DNA of 64,000 nucleotides from an uncultured bacterium (GCA_949286705.1 CASEDF010000001.1:186001-250000), one strand, 5' to 3'; numbered from the stretch's first letter, positions 27,010-35,787 are shown. Numbers and translations are program-made. Notes: generated by a model from the letters alone, not told the origin.

Positions 27010-27975
27010 ATGGAAGTAACTCAATTAAATGATATCATAAAGTCTTCTAAAAACATATTAATTACATCACACATAAATCCCGACGGTGATACCTTAGGTT
27101 CTATGTGCGGTATGTATTCTTTAATTAAACTTAATTTCAGAAAAAAATGTGACATGCTTGTAGTTTCTAAAGTTCCTGAGAAGTATGAGTTTATTCCTAA
27201 TATAAAATTTGCAAAACATATTGATGAGATTGATAAATCCAGAGAATATGATTTAGTTATAAATGTTGATGTGGCGGCTATTGACAGAATTTGTGACGGT
27301 AAAATTTTATTTGATAAAGCAAAAGCTACAGTTAATATTGATCATCATAAGACAAATATCGGTTATGCGGATTTGAATTTTGTAGAAGGTGATGCAAGTT
27401 CAGCTTCTGAAGTTCTTTATTCATTAGTAAAACAGTTAGGCTGGAAGGTGAATCTGGATGCGGCTATTTGTTTGTATGTAGGAATATTAACCGATACAGG
27501 ATCATTCAGGTTCAATAATACTACTGCAAGATGTATGGAATATGCTGCTGAAATGTTAAGACTTGGAGTTGTGCCTAATGATATGTTTAAACATTGTTAT
27601 GAAACATATACAAAAGGCATGGCGCTTTGTCAGGCATATTGTGTTGATAAGGCGGTTTTTCTTGATGATGACAAAATTGTTTATACAACTGTTTATAAAA
27701 AAGATATGGAAAAATTCAATACAGATGAGGAATTTGCGGAAGGTTTAGTCGAAAGACTTCGTGCAATAACCTCAACCAGTGTATCTTTTGTTGCTAAAGA
27801 AATGAAAAACGGCGGCTGTAAGATTTCTATGCGAAGTAAAAAGATTGATGTCGCAGAAATCTGCGGTCTATTCGGGGGCGGCGGACATAAGTTTGCAGCC
27901 GGATGTACAATGAAATGTAACGTTGAAGAATCAATTAAAAAAATTTTGCACGAAATTAGGAAACATGAGCTGTGA
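27010..27975 (+). CDS. nrnA: NrnA-like oligoribonuclease / pAp phosphatase (DHH family)
   Basis: This 321-residue DHH/DHHA1 phosphoesterase has SHINPDGDTLGS (motif I), VINVDVAAIDRI (II), VNIDHHKTN (III, the DHH), YVGILTDTGSFRF (IV) and the DHHA1 motif GLFGGGGHKFAAGC. NrnA degrades very short RNAs, including the pGpG left from c-di-GMP, and 3'-phosphoadenosine phosphate. No ribosome site is seen; TATTAT ends six bases before the ATG. The last four bases overlap the next gene. Confidence 0.93.
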   Translation: MEVTQLNDIIKSSKNILITSHINPDGDTLGSMCGMYSLIKLNFRKKCDMLVVSKVPEKYEFIPNIKFAKHIDEIDKSREYDLVINVDVAAIDRICDGKILFDKAKATVNIDHHKTNIGYADLNFVEGDASSASEVLYSLVKQLGWKVNLDAAICLYVGILTDTGSFRFNNTTARCMEYAAEMLRLGVVPNDMFKHCYETYTKGMALCQAYCVDKAVFLDDDKIVYTTVYKKDMEKFNTDEEFAEGLVERLRAITSTSVSFVAKEMKNGGCKISMRSKKIDVAEICGLFGGGGHKFAAGCTMKCNVEESIKKILHEIRKHEL

Positions 27976-28868
27976 AAAATAATGCATTTATCAGAGCTGT
28001 AAAAAGATTAGTAATTTCAGTTATTAAAAACGATTTCTACGGTATGGCTGCAGAAATGGGTTTTATGATGGTCATAGGTATTTTCCCGTTTATGTTGTTT
28101 TTGATGGCTGTATTTGGCTGGATGGGAAATAAATCCTATATGGATCCGATTTTGCTTGCATTATCTAATATTATGCCCGAGCAGGCTATGAATTTAATTT
28201 TGACAGTTTTATCCGAAGTTATGATATTTCAGCAAGGCGATATTATGGGGATAATCGGTGTTATTGTTACGATTGTTCTTTCTACAAACGGTATGGCTGT
28301 TGTTTTAAAAGGGCTGAATCGTGCATATAAAGTTGAAGAAACAAGAAATTTTGTATATACAAGAATTTTATCATTTATTATGGTAATTGTTGACACGCTT
28401 GTATTATTTTTAAGTATAAACCTTATTGTATTTGGTAAAGTATTTATAAATTTTGCTGTCGAACATTTTCATATGTCGCATCAGATTGCGATAATGCTTT
28501 TAACCTTACGCTGGCCGGTTGCATTTTTGGCATTGTATTTAATGGCATTCTTAAGCTATTATATTCTGCCTGATTTGCGGGGAAATGAAGCATTCAAGCG
28601 AGCAAGTGCTCTGCCGGGAACTCTATTTTTCTGTACATTCTGGCTTGTAGGGTCATGGGGTTTTTCTGTTTATGTAAATAATTTAGGGACTTATAACCTT
28701 GTTTACGGAATTATCGGAGCATTTATAGTATTGATGGTATGGCTTTATTACACATCAATTCTTCTGCTTATCGGAGGGGAAATTAATTCGCAGGTATATA
28801 ACCAGCTGGAGAGAAAAGCCGGTGAAATCAGGGATGATTTTGCAAAGCTTAAAAAACCGGGGCATTAA
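27972..28868 (+). CDS. YihY/BrkB-family inner-membrane protein
   Basis: The protein has 298 residues, a GTG start and about six membrane helices. AAEMGFMMVIGIFPFMLFLM near the start and YGIIGAFIVLMVWLYYTS near the end, followed by LLIGGEINSQVY, are family signatures. Members were once called RNase BN but are now thought to be transport-like membrane proteins of unknown substrate. It overlaps nrnA by four bases and is translationally coupled to it. Confidence 0.9.
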   Translation: MKNNAFIRAVKRLVISVIKNDFYGMAAEMGFMMVIGIFPFMLFLMAVFGWMGNKSYMDPILLALSNIMPEQAMNLILTVLSEVMIFQQGDIMGIIGVIVTIVLSTNGMAVVLKGLNRAYKVEETRNFVYTRILSFIMVIVDTLVLFLSINLIVFGKVFINFAVEHFHMSHQIAIMLLTLRWPVAFLALYLMAFLSYYILPDLRGNEAFKRASALPGTLFFCTFWLVGSWGFSVYVNNLGTYNLVYGIIGAFIVLMVWLYYTSILLLIGGEINSQVYNQLERKAGEIRDDFAKLKKPGH

Positions 28869-30232
28869 AGCTGTTTTGTTATAAGAGCGAAAATGTCATT
28901 GAAGATTACAAAAATCATCAACAGGATTAAAAACATAAATCCGGCAGTTCCGATTTTGTCAATAGTTTCTTCTTCTAATGGTTTTCCGCGAAGTTTTTCG
29001 ATTATTAAAAACAACACATGTCCCCCATCGAGCGCGGGGATGGGGAGAAAGTTTACTATTGCAAGGTCAAGAGAAATTATGGCTATTAATAAAAGTCCTG
29101 AGAAAAATCCGCTGTTATCAATTATGTCGCCGCCGACCTTTGTGATGGCAATAATTCCGTGAAGGTCTTTTAAAGGAATTTTGCCGCTTACAATCTGGTA
29201 TAATCCATAAAGAAGCATGTAGGTCTGATCATACAAATATTTTCCGCTTGTAATAACAGCTGATTTAACACCTTTTGTCGGAATAAGAACTTCTTTTACA
29301 TCCAGCATTACCCCAATTTGACCTTTTTCATTAGGATAAATCGGTTTAAGATTTATTTCTTTTCCGTTGCGTAAGACTGTAATATTTAAAGGTCTTACTG
29401 TGTCGGAAAGAGCAAATGCAAGGTTATTTAATGTTACTGTACCGTCTGATATTATGTATGATTTGTCAACAATTTTGTCGCGTAATGCTTTTTGGGTGTC
29501 GTTAAGTTTAAGCTGGTGGTCTTCATATTTTTGAAAGCCTTTGAGCATATTTTTAGTCAAAGAAACGGCTTTTTCCGGTTTTTGTTGGGACAGACGGATG
29601 AGGACATCTTTTGGAATAGTTTCATCTTTTTGATATGCAGGATTGAGTTTTTTCAGGTTTTCGTAATTTTCGTCAACAAATTCTTTATCAACTTTGCCGT
29701 CGTGTTTTTGGCTTAATTGTGCGTAAGCAAGAAGTCCGTAGCTTGTGTCAATATCGGAACCGTTTACGCGGATAATTTTGTCGCCTTTTTGAAGTCCTGA
29801 CGTCCAGACGGATTGGTTTTTTTTAGCTACAATCTGGTTAATATACACATCATATTTGCCGGAGGGCATGTGTCCCCACAAAAATGCCGTCAAAAGTACA
29901 AAAACAAACGCGCAAATAACGTTTGCGGTGACACCTGCGGAAACTACAATTAACCTTTGATAAATCGGGCGGTTTAAGAATCTGTCGGGAGAATCTTTCG
30001 GCAGATCCAATTCTTTGTCATCGTCCGGAAATGCGACATAACCGCCGAGTAAAAATGCGTGTACGAGAACTTTTACATCCCCTACCTGTTTTTCCCATAA
30101 AGTAGGGCCTATTGGAAGCCCGAAACCGAATTTGGCAACCTTCATTTTAAACGCTTTTGCCGCCAAAAAATGTCCTGCCTCATGGACAAGTATCAAGACG
30201 CTCAATAAAAGTATCATTATAATAATTGACAT
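28865..30232 (-). CDS. rseP: RseP-like site-2 zinc metalloprotease
   Basis: The protein has 455 residues. The membrane zinc-protease motif is LVHEAGHFLAAKAF (HExxH) near the N-terminus, and the second site is LPIPALDGGHVLFLIIEKLRG near the C-terminus. A PDZ-like region sits between (QKGDKIIRVNGSDID). The loop from about 180 to 290 is longer than in many members. RseP-type proteases cut anti-sigma factors and signal-peptide remnants inside the membrane. No dxr or other usual neighbours are adjacent. It overlaps the convergent YihY gene by four bases. Confidence 0.93.
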   Translation of the reverse strand: MSIIIMILLLSVLILVHEAGHFLAAKAFKMKVAKFGFGLPIGPTLWEKQVGDVKVLVHAFLLGGYVAFPDDDKELDLPKDSPDRFLNRPIYQRLIVVSAGVTANVICAFVFVLLTAFLWGHMPSGKYDVYINQIVAKKNQSVWTSGLQKGDKIIRVNGSDIDTSYGLLAYAQLSQKHDGKVDKEFVDENYENLKKLNPAYQKDETIPKDVLIRLSQQKPEKAVSLTKNMLKGFQKYEDHQLKLNDTQKALRDKIVDKSYIISDGTVTLNNLAFALSDTVRPLNITVLRNGKEINLKPIYPNEKGQIGVMLDVKEVLIPTKGVKSAVITSGKYLYDQTYMLLYGLYQIVSGKIPLKDLHGIIAITKVGGDIIDNSGFFSGLLLIAIISLDLAIVNFLPIPALDGGHVLFLIIEKLRGKPLEEETIDKIGTAGFMFLILLMIFVIFNDIFALITKQL

Positions 30233-30317
30233 AAAGTTCTCCCCTGTTAGTCAAATTATAGCATAAAAATGATAAAATATGTTATTTGGGACATTAGCAT
30301 AGAATTTCATAAATAAT

Positions 30318-30565
30318 GTCATCCTGAATTTTACAAAGCGAACCAACGAGGTACGAGTTGTGTGAGCCTGTATCCGTCGGCGAAGCCGTCAGGTGTTTGA
30401 GAATATCAAGTAAAAAGATACTATGATACTAAGGCAGTAAGAAGTAACAGAAAAGTAGGTCGGCATTACTATGCCGACAGAAAAGTAAACCCGACCTACA
30501 ACATGTCATGCTGAACTAGCATCTCATTAACTTTTTGAGATCCTTCGGCTATACCTCAGGATGAC
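30318..30565. repeat. MITE-like dispersed repeat
   Basis: A 248-bp stretch is bounded by the exact inverted ends GTCATCCTGA (30318-30327) and TCAGGATGAC (30556-30565). Inside are a hairpin with arms GTAGGTCGG and CCGACCTAC (30455-30499), containing a second, GTCGGCAT/ATGCCGAC, and a further partial end GTCATGCTGA at 30505. A 29-base segment (30416-30444) recurs exactly at 50140-50168. No coding frame is present. It is a non-coding mobile or REP-type composite. Confidence 0.6.
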
Positions 30566-30585
30566 GTAAAATTAATCACCTATGC

Positions 30586-30845
30586 AAACCGTCAGTAGGG
30601 TGGTATAGACACGGGTACTGTTGTCAGCGTATGAAGCGTTCGATCCGAAGTGGCGGTTGCCTGCGGCGGAGCCACCAGATTCCTCGCCGGACCAAATGTC
30701 GAAATTTGTCCCTGTGAATCAAAGCTCTGCTGCTTTATCATAGTCTAATGTTAAAGGGCTGACATTATCATATGCACCTATGTCTGACGTGTTATAAACA
30801 TAGTTAGCGATATCTGCTAGTTGTGCCATTGTTGGCATCTTGCTT
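30586..30845 (-). pseudogene. Decayed pseudopilin-like gene, C-terminal part
   Basis: On the minus strand the sequence can be read as SKMPTMAQLADIANYVYN and on to a TGA. Then, in another frame, come FDIWSGEESGGSAAGNRHF and a tail ending YTTLLTVCI. The second part has the DIW-S-E-E...R...VC pattern of Lcl/DUF1566-like C-terminal domains that I associate with pseudopilins of this group. The start, the prepilin signal and one frame are gone. It lies between the MITE-like repeat and a small regulator. Confidence 0.5.
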
Positions 30846-30848
30846 ACT

Positions 30849-31061
30849 ATGGAAAAGAAAGATGTATATAAACAAATCGGCAAAAATATTGCACGAATAA
30901 GGAAAGAAAAGGGATTTACACAGGAAAAATTTGCCGAACTTATGGATAAATCCTGGAGCTATGTTGCAAAGCTTGAAACCGGAACGCAAAACTTTTCCAT
31001 TGGAAAATTAATCGACATTGCAGAATACCTGAATGTCGATTACAGATTATTTTTAAATTGA
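30849..31061 (+). CDS. Small XRE-family regulator
   Basis: From the ATG at 30849 the protein has 70 residues, nearly all one Cro/C1-type HTH: IARIRKEKGFTQEKFAELMD, KSWSYVAKLETGTQNFS, ending LNVDYRLFLN. An in-frame TTG three codons upstream is less likely. The gene borders decayed mobile DNA. The target is unknown. Confidence 0.85.
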   Translation: MEKKDVYKQIGKNIARIRKEKGFTQEKFAELMDKSWSYVAKLETGTQNFSIGKLIDIAEYLNVDYRLFLN

Positions 31062-31064
31062 TTT

Positions 31065-31916
31065 TTATAACAATTCTTTCAAATAATTAGGCAGTGCAAA
31101 TCGTGCCAAGTGGTAATCTTTGTTATATATTTTGCAGGTTTTTGTAATTTCACTGCAGCGTCTTTCATCAATGTATGAAAGCGGTTCAACATTTTCTGAA
31201 CAAAATGCCCATGCCCAGTATCCTCCGGGGTATGTCGGGATGTTTGATGTGTAAGTTGAGCATACAGGGAATACTTTTTTCAATAAATCATACATTTTTT
31301 TGATTTCTTGTTTGTTTACAAAAGGTGATTCCGATTGCGCAGCCATAATGCCGCCTTCTTTAAGGGAATTTTTTACGTTAGTGTAAAATTCTTCCGTAAA
31401 CAATCCTTCACCCGGTCCCATGGGATCTGTTGAATCAATCAGAACAATATCAAATTCGTTTTTCTTATCTTTAATATATTCAATTGCATCTTGAACGAGG
31501 ATTTCCACTTTCGGGTTATCAAGTCCGCATGATATTGTCGGAAGATATTTTTTGCACGCATCAATAACCATTCCGTCAATTTCGCAAAGCACAACGCGTT
31601 CGACTGTATCGTGTTTTAAAACTTCTCTGACCGTGCCGCCATCGCCGCCGCCGATTACAAGAACGGATTTCGGGCATTTGTGGTTCATCATCGGAATATG
31701 TGCAATCATTTCGTGGTAATGGTATTCGTCGCCTTCGGTCGTCATCATTAAATCGTCAAGTGTCAAAACGCGTCCGAGTGCGCTTTCTGTTTCAAAAACC
31801 TCTACTTTTTGAAATTCGGATTGCTCTGAAAATAATACTTTTCCCGCTTTTATTGCAATTCCGAATCCGGATGGTGTAATTTCATGATAATATCCGTTTT
31901 CTATTCCGTTTTTCAT
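31065..31916 (-). CDS. speE: Spermidine synthase
   Basis: This 283-residue polyamine aminopropyltransferase transfers aminopropyl from decarboxylated SAM to putrescine. VLVIGGGDGGTVREVLKH binds the cofactor, and IDSTDPMGPGEGLFTEEFY holds the catalytic Asp and gate region. EGDEYHYHEMIAHIP is another family block. The start codon touches the stop of the upstream HIT gene, so the two are an operon. No speD (SAM decarboxylase) is in the window. Confidence 0.95.
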   Translation of the reverse strand: MKNGIENGYYHEITPSGFGIAIKAGKVLFSEQSEFQKVEVFETESALGRVLTLDDLMMTTEGDEYHYHEMIAHIPMMNHKCPKSVLVIGGGDGGTVREVLKHDTVERVVLCEIDGMVIDACKKYLPTISCGLDNPKVEILVQDAIEYIKDKKNEFDIVLIDSTDPMGPGEGLFTEEFYTNVKNSLKEGGIMAAQSESPFVNKQEIKKMYDLLKKVFPVCSTYTSNIPTYPGGYWAWAFCSENVEPLSYIDERRCSEITKTCKIYNKDYHLARFALPNYLKELL

Positions 31917-32233
31917 TAATTTTTATCTCCCATAATATGTATATGCAGGTGGAAAACCTCCTGTCCTGCTTCTTTTCCTGTGTTTATAAGTGTTTTATAC
32001 GCTTTTAATCCTGCTTTTTTTGCGGCAGCTTTTACTGTCATCATAAGTTCGCCCAACAATTCTTTATCGTCAAGTTCATTTAATGATGCAACGTGAATTC
32101 TCGGTACAACAAGCATATGAACGGGTGCCTTCGGATTTATGTCATTAAACACAACCGCATGCTCATTTTCCAATACAAATTCAGTGCCGAAATCTCCGTT
32201 TATAATCTTACAAAAAATGCAATTTTCGTCCAT
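31916..32233 (-). CDS. HIT-family nucleotide-binding protein
   Basis: From the ATG at 32233, preceded by AAGAGGT, the protein has 105 residues (an upstream in-frame start at 32254 exists). The N-terminal CIFCKIINGD is typical of HinT proteins. The histidine triad is HLHIHIMG, and GQEVFHLH holds the first ligand. Such proteins hydrolyse AMP-lysine or AMP-NH2 adducts. It is the first gene of the speE operon. Confidence 0.93.
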   Translation of the reverse strand: MDENCIFCKIINGDFGTEFVLENEHAVVFNDINPKAPVHMLVVPRIHVASLNELDDKELLGELMMTVKAAAKKAGLKAYKTLINTGKEAGQEVFHLHIHIMGDKN

Positions 32234-32358
32234 AATTTTACCTCTTTTGTTCAATTTTATAACAGATATTTTAAAATTTCAAAATTTTTTAAAAAAATGT
32301 TAACCGACTTGCCAATAAATTTTTCCTAATGTAAAATATTAATACTTGGGAGGAATAA

Positions 32359-33552
32359 ATGCCGAAGTTAGCGGAACAATATGACAGAAGGCAATTTTAT
32401 GCGGACGTAAAGCCTACTTACCCCAGAATAAGTGAGGTGCGTCCTTTAAGAACGTACGGGAAACCCGCTTATACTTCAAGACCTGTTCATTTGCAGGTTA
32501 ATAAAAAGAAGGTCAGACGAAATAATATTTTGCACAAAATTATTTCTACGGTTTTCTTTACGCTGATTGCCGTTTTTGTTTTGCCTCTTGGATTTCATAG
32601 AGTAACAATGTCATTTTTGCACGGTTCTCCTTATCCTGAGATTAAAACGGATTATCATGCTCTGAGGTTTCCAACAACAGATTATCTGGCAAATGATTTG
32701 TTATTTAACCGGCGTTATTTGACGGGTGTTGAGATTAAAAAACCCCAAATGCAAAAGATTTCCGAAACTTACAGGATGGGCGATTTGGAAATAAGTCTTA
32801 AAAATTTAATGGCTCAATATCCTTCCATTCATCCGTCAATTTATGTCTGGCAGTATGAAACCGAAAAGTTTGCAGATATTAATGCGTCCGAAATTTTTTC
32901 CGCCGCAAGTATTATTAAACTTCCTGTTTTGATTGAACTTTTCAAATCTGTTGAGGCCGGGCAAGTGTCGCTTGATGATAAAATGATTCTGACGGATTAT
33001 TATAGAGCCGAAGGTTCAGGCAGTTTGCAGTTCAAGGCGGAAAATTCCAACTGGACTCTTGATGATCTCGCAAGAATTATGGTGACGGAATCTGATAATT
33101 CCGCAACCAATATGATTATGTCAAAAATCGGTTCAATGGTTGATGTTAACAGAGCCATAAGAAGCTGGGGTTTAAACAGCACATATGTACAAACATGGCT
33201 GCCCGATTTGACGGGAAATAACCATACAACCGCGCGCGATTTGGGAACAATGCTTTATAATATTGATAACAATCCGAATTTTTTGGATATATCTTCACGG
33301 GAAAAAATATTTGATTATATGGGGCATGTTCATAATAACCGTTTAATTCAGGCAGGGCTTGGACCGGGCGCATTATTTATGCACAAAACAGGCGACATAG
33401 GCAAGATGCTCGGTGATGCCGGAATTGTTTTTGCGCCGAACGGTAAAAAATATATTGTCGTAATCCTTGCTAACCGCCCGCATAATTCTGTTCTGGGTAA
33501 AGATTTTATTGTGAAAGCATCTGAAATTATCTACAATTATATGGTGAGATAA
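32359..33552 (+). CDS. Membrane-anchored class A beta-lactamase-fold protein
   Basis: The protein has 397 residues. A basic N-terminal cytoplasmic part (1-55) is followed by one membrane helix (about 60-80) and an outer catalytic domain of the PF13354 type. The three active-site motifs are ASIIKL (Ser-x-x-Lys), TESDNSATN (SDN) and HKTGDIG (KTG). It could be a beta-lactamase, a DD-peptidase or an esterase. The Glu of the omega loop (usually ExxLN) is not obvious, so true antibiotic hydrolysis is doubtful. GGAGG precedes the start. The next gene overlaps its last base. Confidence 0.82.
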   Translation: MPKLAEQYDRRQFYADVKPTYPRISEVRPLRTYGKPAYTSRPVHLQVNKKKVRRNNILHKIISTVFFTLIAVFVLPLGFHRVTMSFLHGSPYPEIKTDYHALRFPTTDYLANDLLFNRRYLTGVEIKKPQMQKISETYRMGDLEISLKNLMAQYPSIHPSIYVWQYETEKFADINASEIFSAASIIKLPVLIELFKSVEAGQVSLDDKMILTDYYRAEGSGSLQFKAENSNWTLDDLARIMVTESDNSATNMIMSKIGSMVDVNRAIRSWGLNSTYVQTWLPDLTGNNHTTARDLGTMLYNIDNNPNFLDISSREKIFDYMGHVHNNRLIQAGLGPGALFMHKTGDIGKMLGDAGIVFAPNGKKYIVVILANRPHNSVLGKDFIVKASEIIYNYMVR

Positions 33553-34502
33553 TGCTAAAAGATCTTCTGGAAGCGAAAAATTGTTTCAAACTTGTTTGCG
33601 GTGCCGGAAATGAGGACGCCAAGGAAGTTGAAAAACTCGTGGCGGTTTATGCAAAAGCAGGATGCAGATTTTTTGATTTGTCAGCGTCTGAGGAAATTCT
33701 TGATGCCGCAAGGCGCGGGCTTGAATTTGCCGGAGTTAATGATGCTTATTTGTGTGTTAGTGTCGGGATAAAAAATGATCCGCATGTCAATAAAGCCGTT
33801 GTGGATTATGAAAAATGTATTTCGTGTTATTCTTGCGATAGTGTATGTCCTCAAGGCGCCATAAAGTTTGCAAAAGTTAAAAAATATAAATGTATCGGCT
33901 GCGGCAGATGTGCAAAGATTTGCCCGAAAGGCGCGATTTCTTATGTATCTGAAGAAAAGGATTTGCGTGAAGTTTTGCCGCCATTGATTGAAAAAGGGAT
34001 TGACTGTATTGAATTCCATGCGATGGGGCTGAATGATGATGAAATCTGGCAAAAATGGACTTATATAAATGAAATTTATCCAGGAATTTTAAGCCTCTGC
34101 ACGAGCCGCGGTAAATTAAGCGATGAAAAACTTGTCGAAAGAGTTAAAAAACTTACCTCTATCAGGGAGCCTTATACGACGATTGTTCAGGCTGACGGGT
34201 TTCCGATGAGCGGAGGGAAAGACGATTTTAAGACAACGCTGCAGGCTGTTGCAACCGCTGAAATTATTCAGAATGAAAATTTGCCCGTATATCTTTTACT
34301 CTCAGGCGGTACAAATTCCAAAACCGCGGAACTTGCTAAAATGTGCGGAATTAATGCAAACGGAATTTCTGTCGGCTCTTTTGCAAGAAAAATTGTTAAA
34401 AAATACATTGATCGCGAGGATTTTTTGCGTAATGAATTTGTCTTTAATGATGCGGTTGAAGTCGCGGAAGTATTAATTAACGGCTGCAATATGCAAAGTT
34501 AA
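33552..34502 (+). CDS. ldpA: LdpA-like iron-sulfur protein
   Basis: The protein has 316 residues. The N-terminus NCFKLVCGAGNEDAKEVEKL and the block GCRFFDLSASEEILDAARRG match the pattern of cyanobacterial LdpA. A two-cluster 4Fe-4S module follows: CISCYSCDSVCPQGAI and CIGCGRCAKICPKGAI. The C-terminal half (IDCIEFHAMG, IVQADGFPMSGG, PVYLLLSGGTNSKTAEL) is the LdpA C-terminal domain. In Synechococcus, LdpA feeds redox/light state to the circadian clock; no clock gene is seen here, so a more general redox-sensing role is inferred. It overlaps the previous gene by one base. Confidence 0.78.
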   Translation: MLKDLLEAKNCFKLVCGAGNEDAKEVEKLVAVYAKAGCRFFDLSASEEILDAARRGLEFAGVNDAYLCVSVGIKNDPHVNKAVVDYEKCISCYSCDSVCPQGAIKFAKVKKYKCIGCGRCAKICPKGAISYVSEEKDLREVLPPLIEKGIDCIEFHAMGLNDDEIWQKWTYINEIYPGILSLCTSRGKLSDEKLVERVKKLTSIREPYTTIVQADGFPMSGGKDDFKTTLQAVATAEIIQNENLPVYLLLSGGTNSKTAELAKMCGINANGISVGSFARKIVKKYIDREDFLRNEFVFNDAVEVAEVLINGCNMQS

Positions 34503-34513
34503 TTTATATAGTC

Positions 34514-34897
34514 TTAATTTAATATTTTTTGATAAGGCACTGTTGTCTGGCAGAGCCTTTTGGGAATAAATTCAACTCCGTATTTTTCCGCTATTTTGTC
34601 AATTCTCGGTGATGCGGAAATTATTACAATTTTTGTGTTTTTGTATTCAGGATAAAATTGGATTTGTTTTATCAGCCATTCTCCCGCGTTTAAGGGTAAA
34701 AAATCCGGCTCCATCTGCATATCCGTGAAAATTATATCAAATGGCTTGTCTATATTTGCCGATAATATTTTGTCGCCTTCTTTTGCTGAATTCGCAGACA
34801 AAATTTCTATATTATCTTCGCCTAAAATGTATTTGATGTTAAAAATATGGTGCCGTACCCAGCTCGGGGAATCATCAACAACTAATATCTTTTTCAT
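34514..34897 (-). CDS. Single-domain response regulator
   Basis: From the ATG at 34897 the protein has 127 residues, all one receiver domain. ILVVDDSPSWVRHH holds the acidic pair, the phosphorylated Asp is in IIFTDMQMEPDFL, and IVIISASPRI gives the switch Ser; the usual Lys is in FIPKR. There is no output domain, so it acts by protein contact (CheY/Spo0F style). TATAAT ends six bases before the ATG with no ribosome site: a probable leaderless mRNA. Confidence 0.88.
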   Translation of the reverse strand: MKKILVVDDSPSWVRHHIFNIKYILGEDNIEILSANSAKEGDKILSANIDKPFDIIFTDMQMEPDFLPLNAGEWLIKQIQFYPEYKNTKIVIISASPRIDKIAEKYGVEFIPKRLCQTTVPYQKILN

Positions 34898-34912
34898 AAA
34901 ATTATTATAACA

Positions 34913-34939
34913 TAAAAGGGCGGATTTCCCGCCCTTAAA
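34913..34939 (-). terminator. Terminator of the Hsp20-like gene
   Basis: The stem AAGGGCGGGAAATCCGCCCTT is followed by TTAT on the minus strand just after the stop at 34941. The -10 box of the next gene begins only four bases further on. Confidence 0.8.
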
Positions 34940-34940
34940 A

Positions 34941-35471
34941 TTAGTCTTCAATAGGAATTGTTATAACGTAGGTATCGCCTTTGCGTTCTTTTGTCAATTT
35001 GCTTAAATCAACGTTGTCGCCGAACATATAGCTTTGTGTGAATTCAACCAGTGATTTTCTGTCACCGAAACCGTGGATACCGGCTGCTTTTACTGTTAAC
35101 AGATTGCCGTTTGTTTTTACTTCAACATTTTTTTCGCTGTCGTTTAGCGGAACCAAATCTACCAGAACTTTGTATTCATCGTCATCCTGTTCAAGTTTTA
35201 TGATGTGATTTGCACGCTCCTGAAGTCTTTCTGTCCCGTGAAAAGCTTTTTTGAACGCTTTTTCCATTTCTCTGTCGCGTCTTTCAATAGCTCTGTCCAT
35301 TCTTTTCATTTGATTTACAGGATTGAGCATGGCTTTGAAATACCAGTCCGTAACTACATAAAATGCCAAAAATGCACCTATTAAAGCCATAAGACCATAT
35401 AACAAATGTTTTAAAATCGGATGGCGTTCAAATTCACATTTTCTGTGTTCATAATTGTTGTTTTCTTCCAT
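34941..35471 (-). CDS. Membrane-tethered Hsp20/alpha-crystallin-like protein
   Basis: The 176 residues have a membrane helix at about 19-42 (HLLYGLMALIGAFLAFYVV). A basic, helical linker with alternating Arg, Asp and Glu (MKRMDRAIERRDREMEKAF) follows, then a beta-sandwich domain from about 90 onward: YKVLVDLVPLNDSEKNVEV, NGNLLTVKAAG, and YVITIPIED at the end. The latter resembles a small-heat-shock-protein core. The classic C-terminal I-x-I is replaced by ITIPI. A GGAG ribosome site is present. A membrane-bound chaperone is inferred. Confidence 0.68.
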   Translation of the reverse strand: MEENNNYEHRKCEFERHPILKHLLYGLMALIGAFLAFYVVTDWYFKAMLNPVNQMKRMDRAIERRDREMEKAFKKAFHGTERLQERANHIIKLEQDDDEYKVLVDLVPLNDSEKNVEVKTNGNLLTVKAAGIHGFGDRKSLVEFTQSYMFGDNVDLSKLTKERKGDTYVITIPIED

Positions 35472-35598
35472 AAGACTCTCCTTTCTTATTGAATTATATT
35501 ATTCAAACTCCTGTATTTTGTCCATAACCGACGTGACTTAATCCTGTTGCGGAATATTATATAATGTGGTAAAATATATGTAAAGAGGAAAATGGTTT

Positions 35599-35787
35599 AT
35601 GGCAAAAATTTTGGTAACTATGCCGGATGACTTTTTGAATAAAGTTGACGGACTTGCTTTAACAGAACAAAGATCGCGCAGCGAATTGATTAGAGAAGCT
35701 TTGAGAACTTATATGAGAAGAATTTCCGCGTCTCAGGCAAAGGCGGCATCAACTAACGCTGAAAAGCTGGAAGAGCTTATCGGTTAA
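35599..35787 (+). CDS. Ribbon-helix-helix (CopG-type) protein
   Basis: The 62-residue protein has the beta-strand AKILVTMPDDFLNKVD and helices ALTEQRSRSELIREALRTYM typical of CopG/MetJ-fold repressors or antitoxins. No toxin gene follows; the opposite-strand response regulator overlaps its last 11 bases. A GAGGAAAA sequence precedes the ATG. The target is unknown. Confidence 0.85.
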   Translation: MAKILVTMPDDFLNKVDGLALTEQRSRSELIREALRTYMRRISASQAKAASTNAEKLEELIG

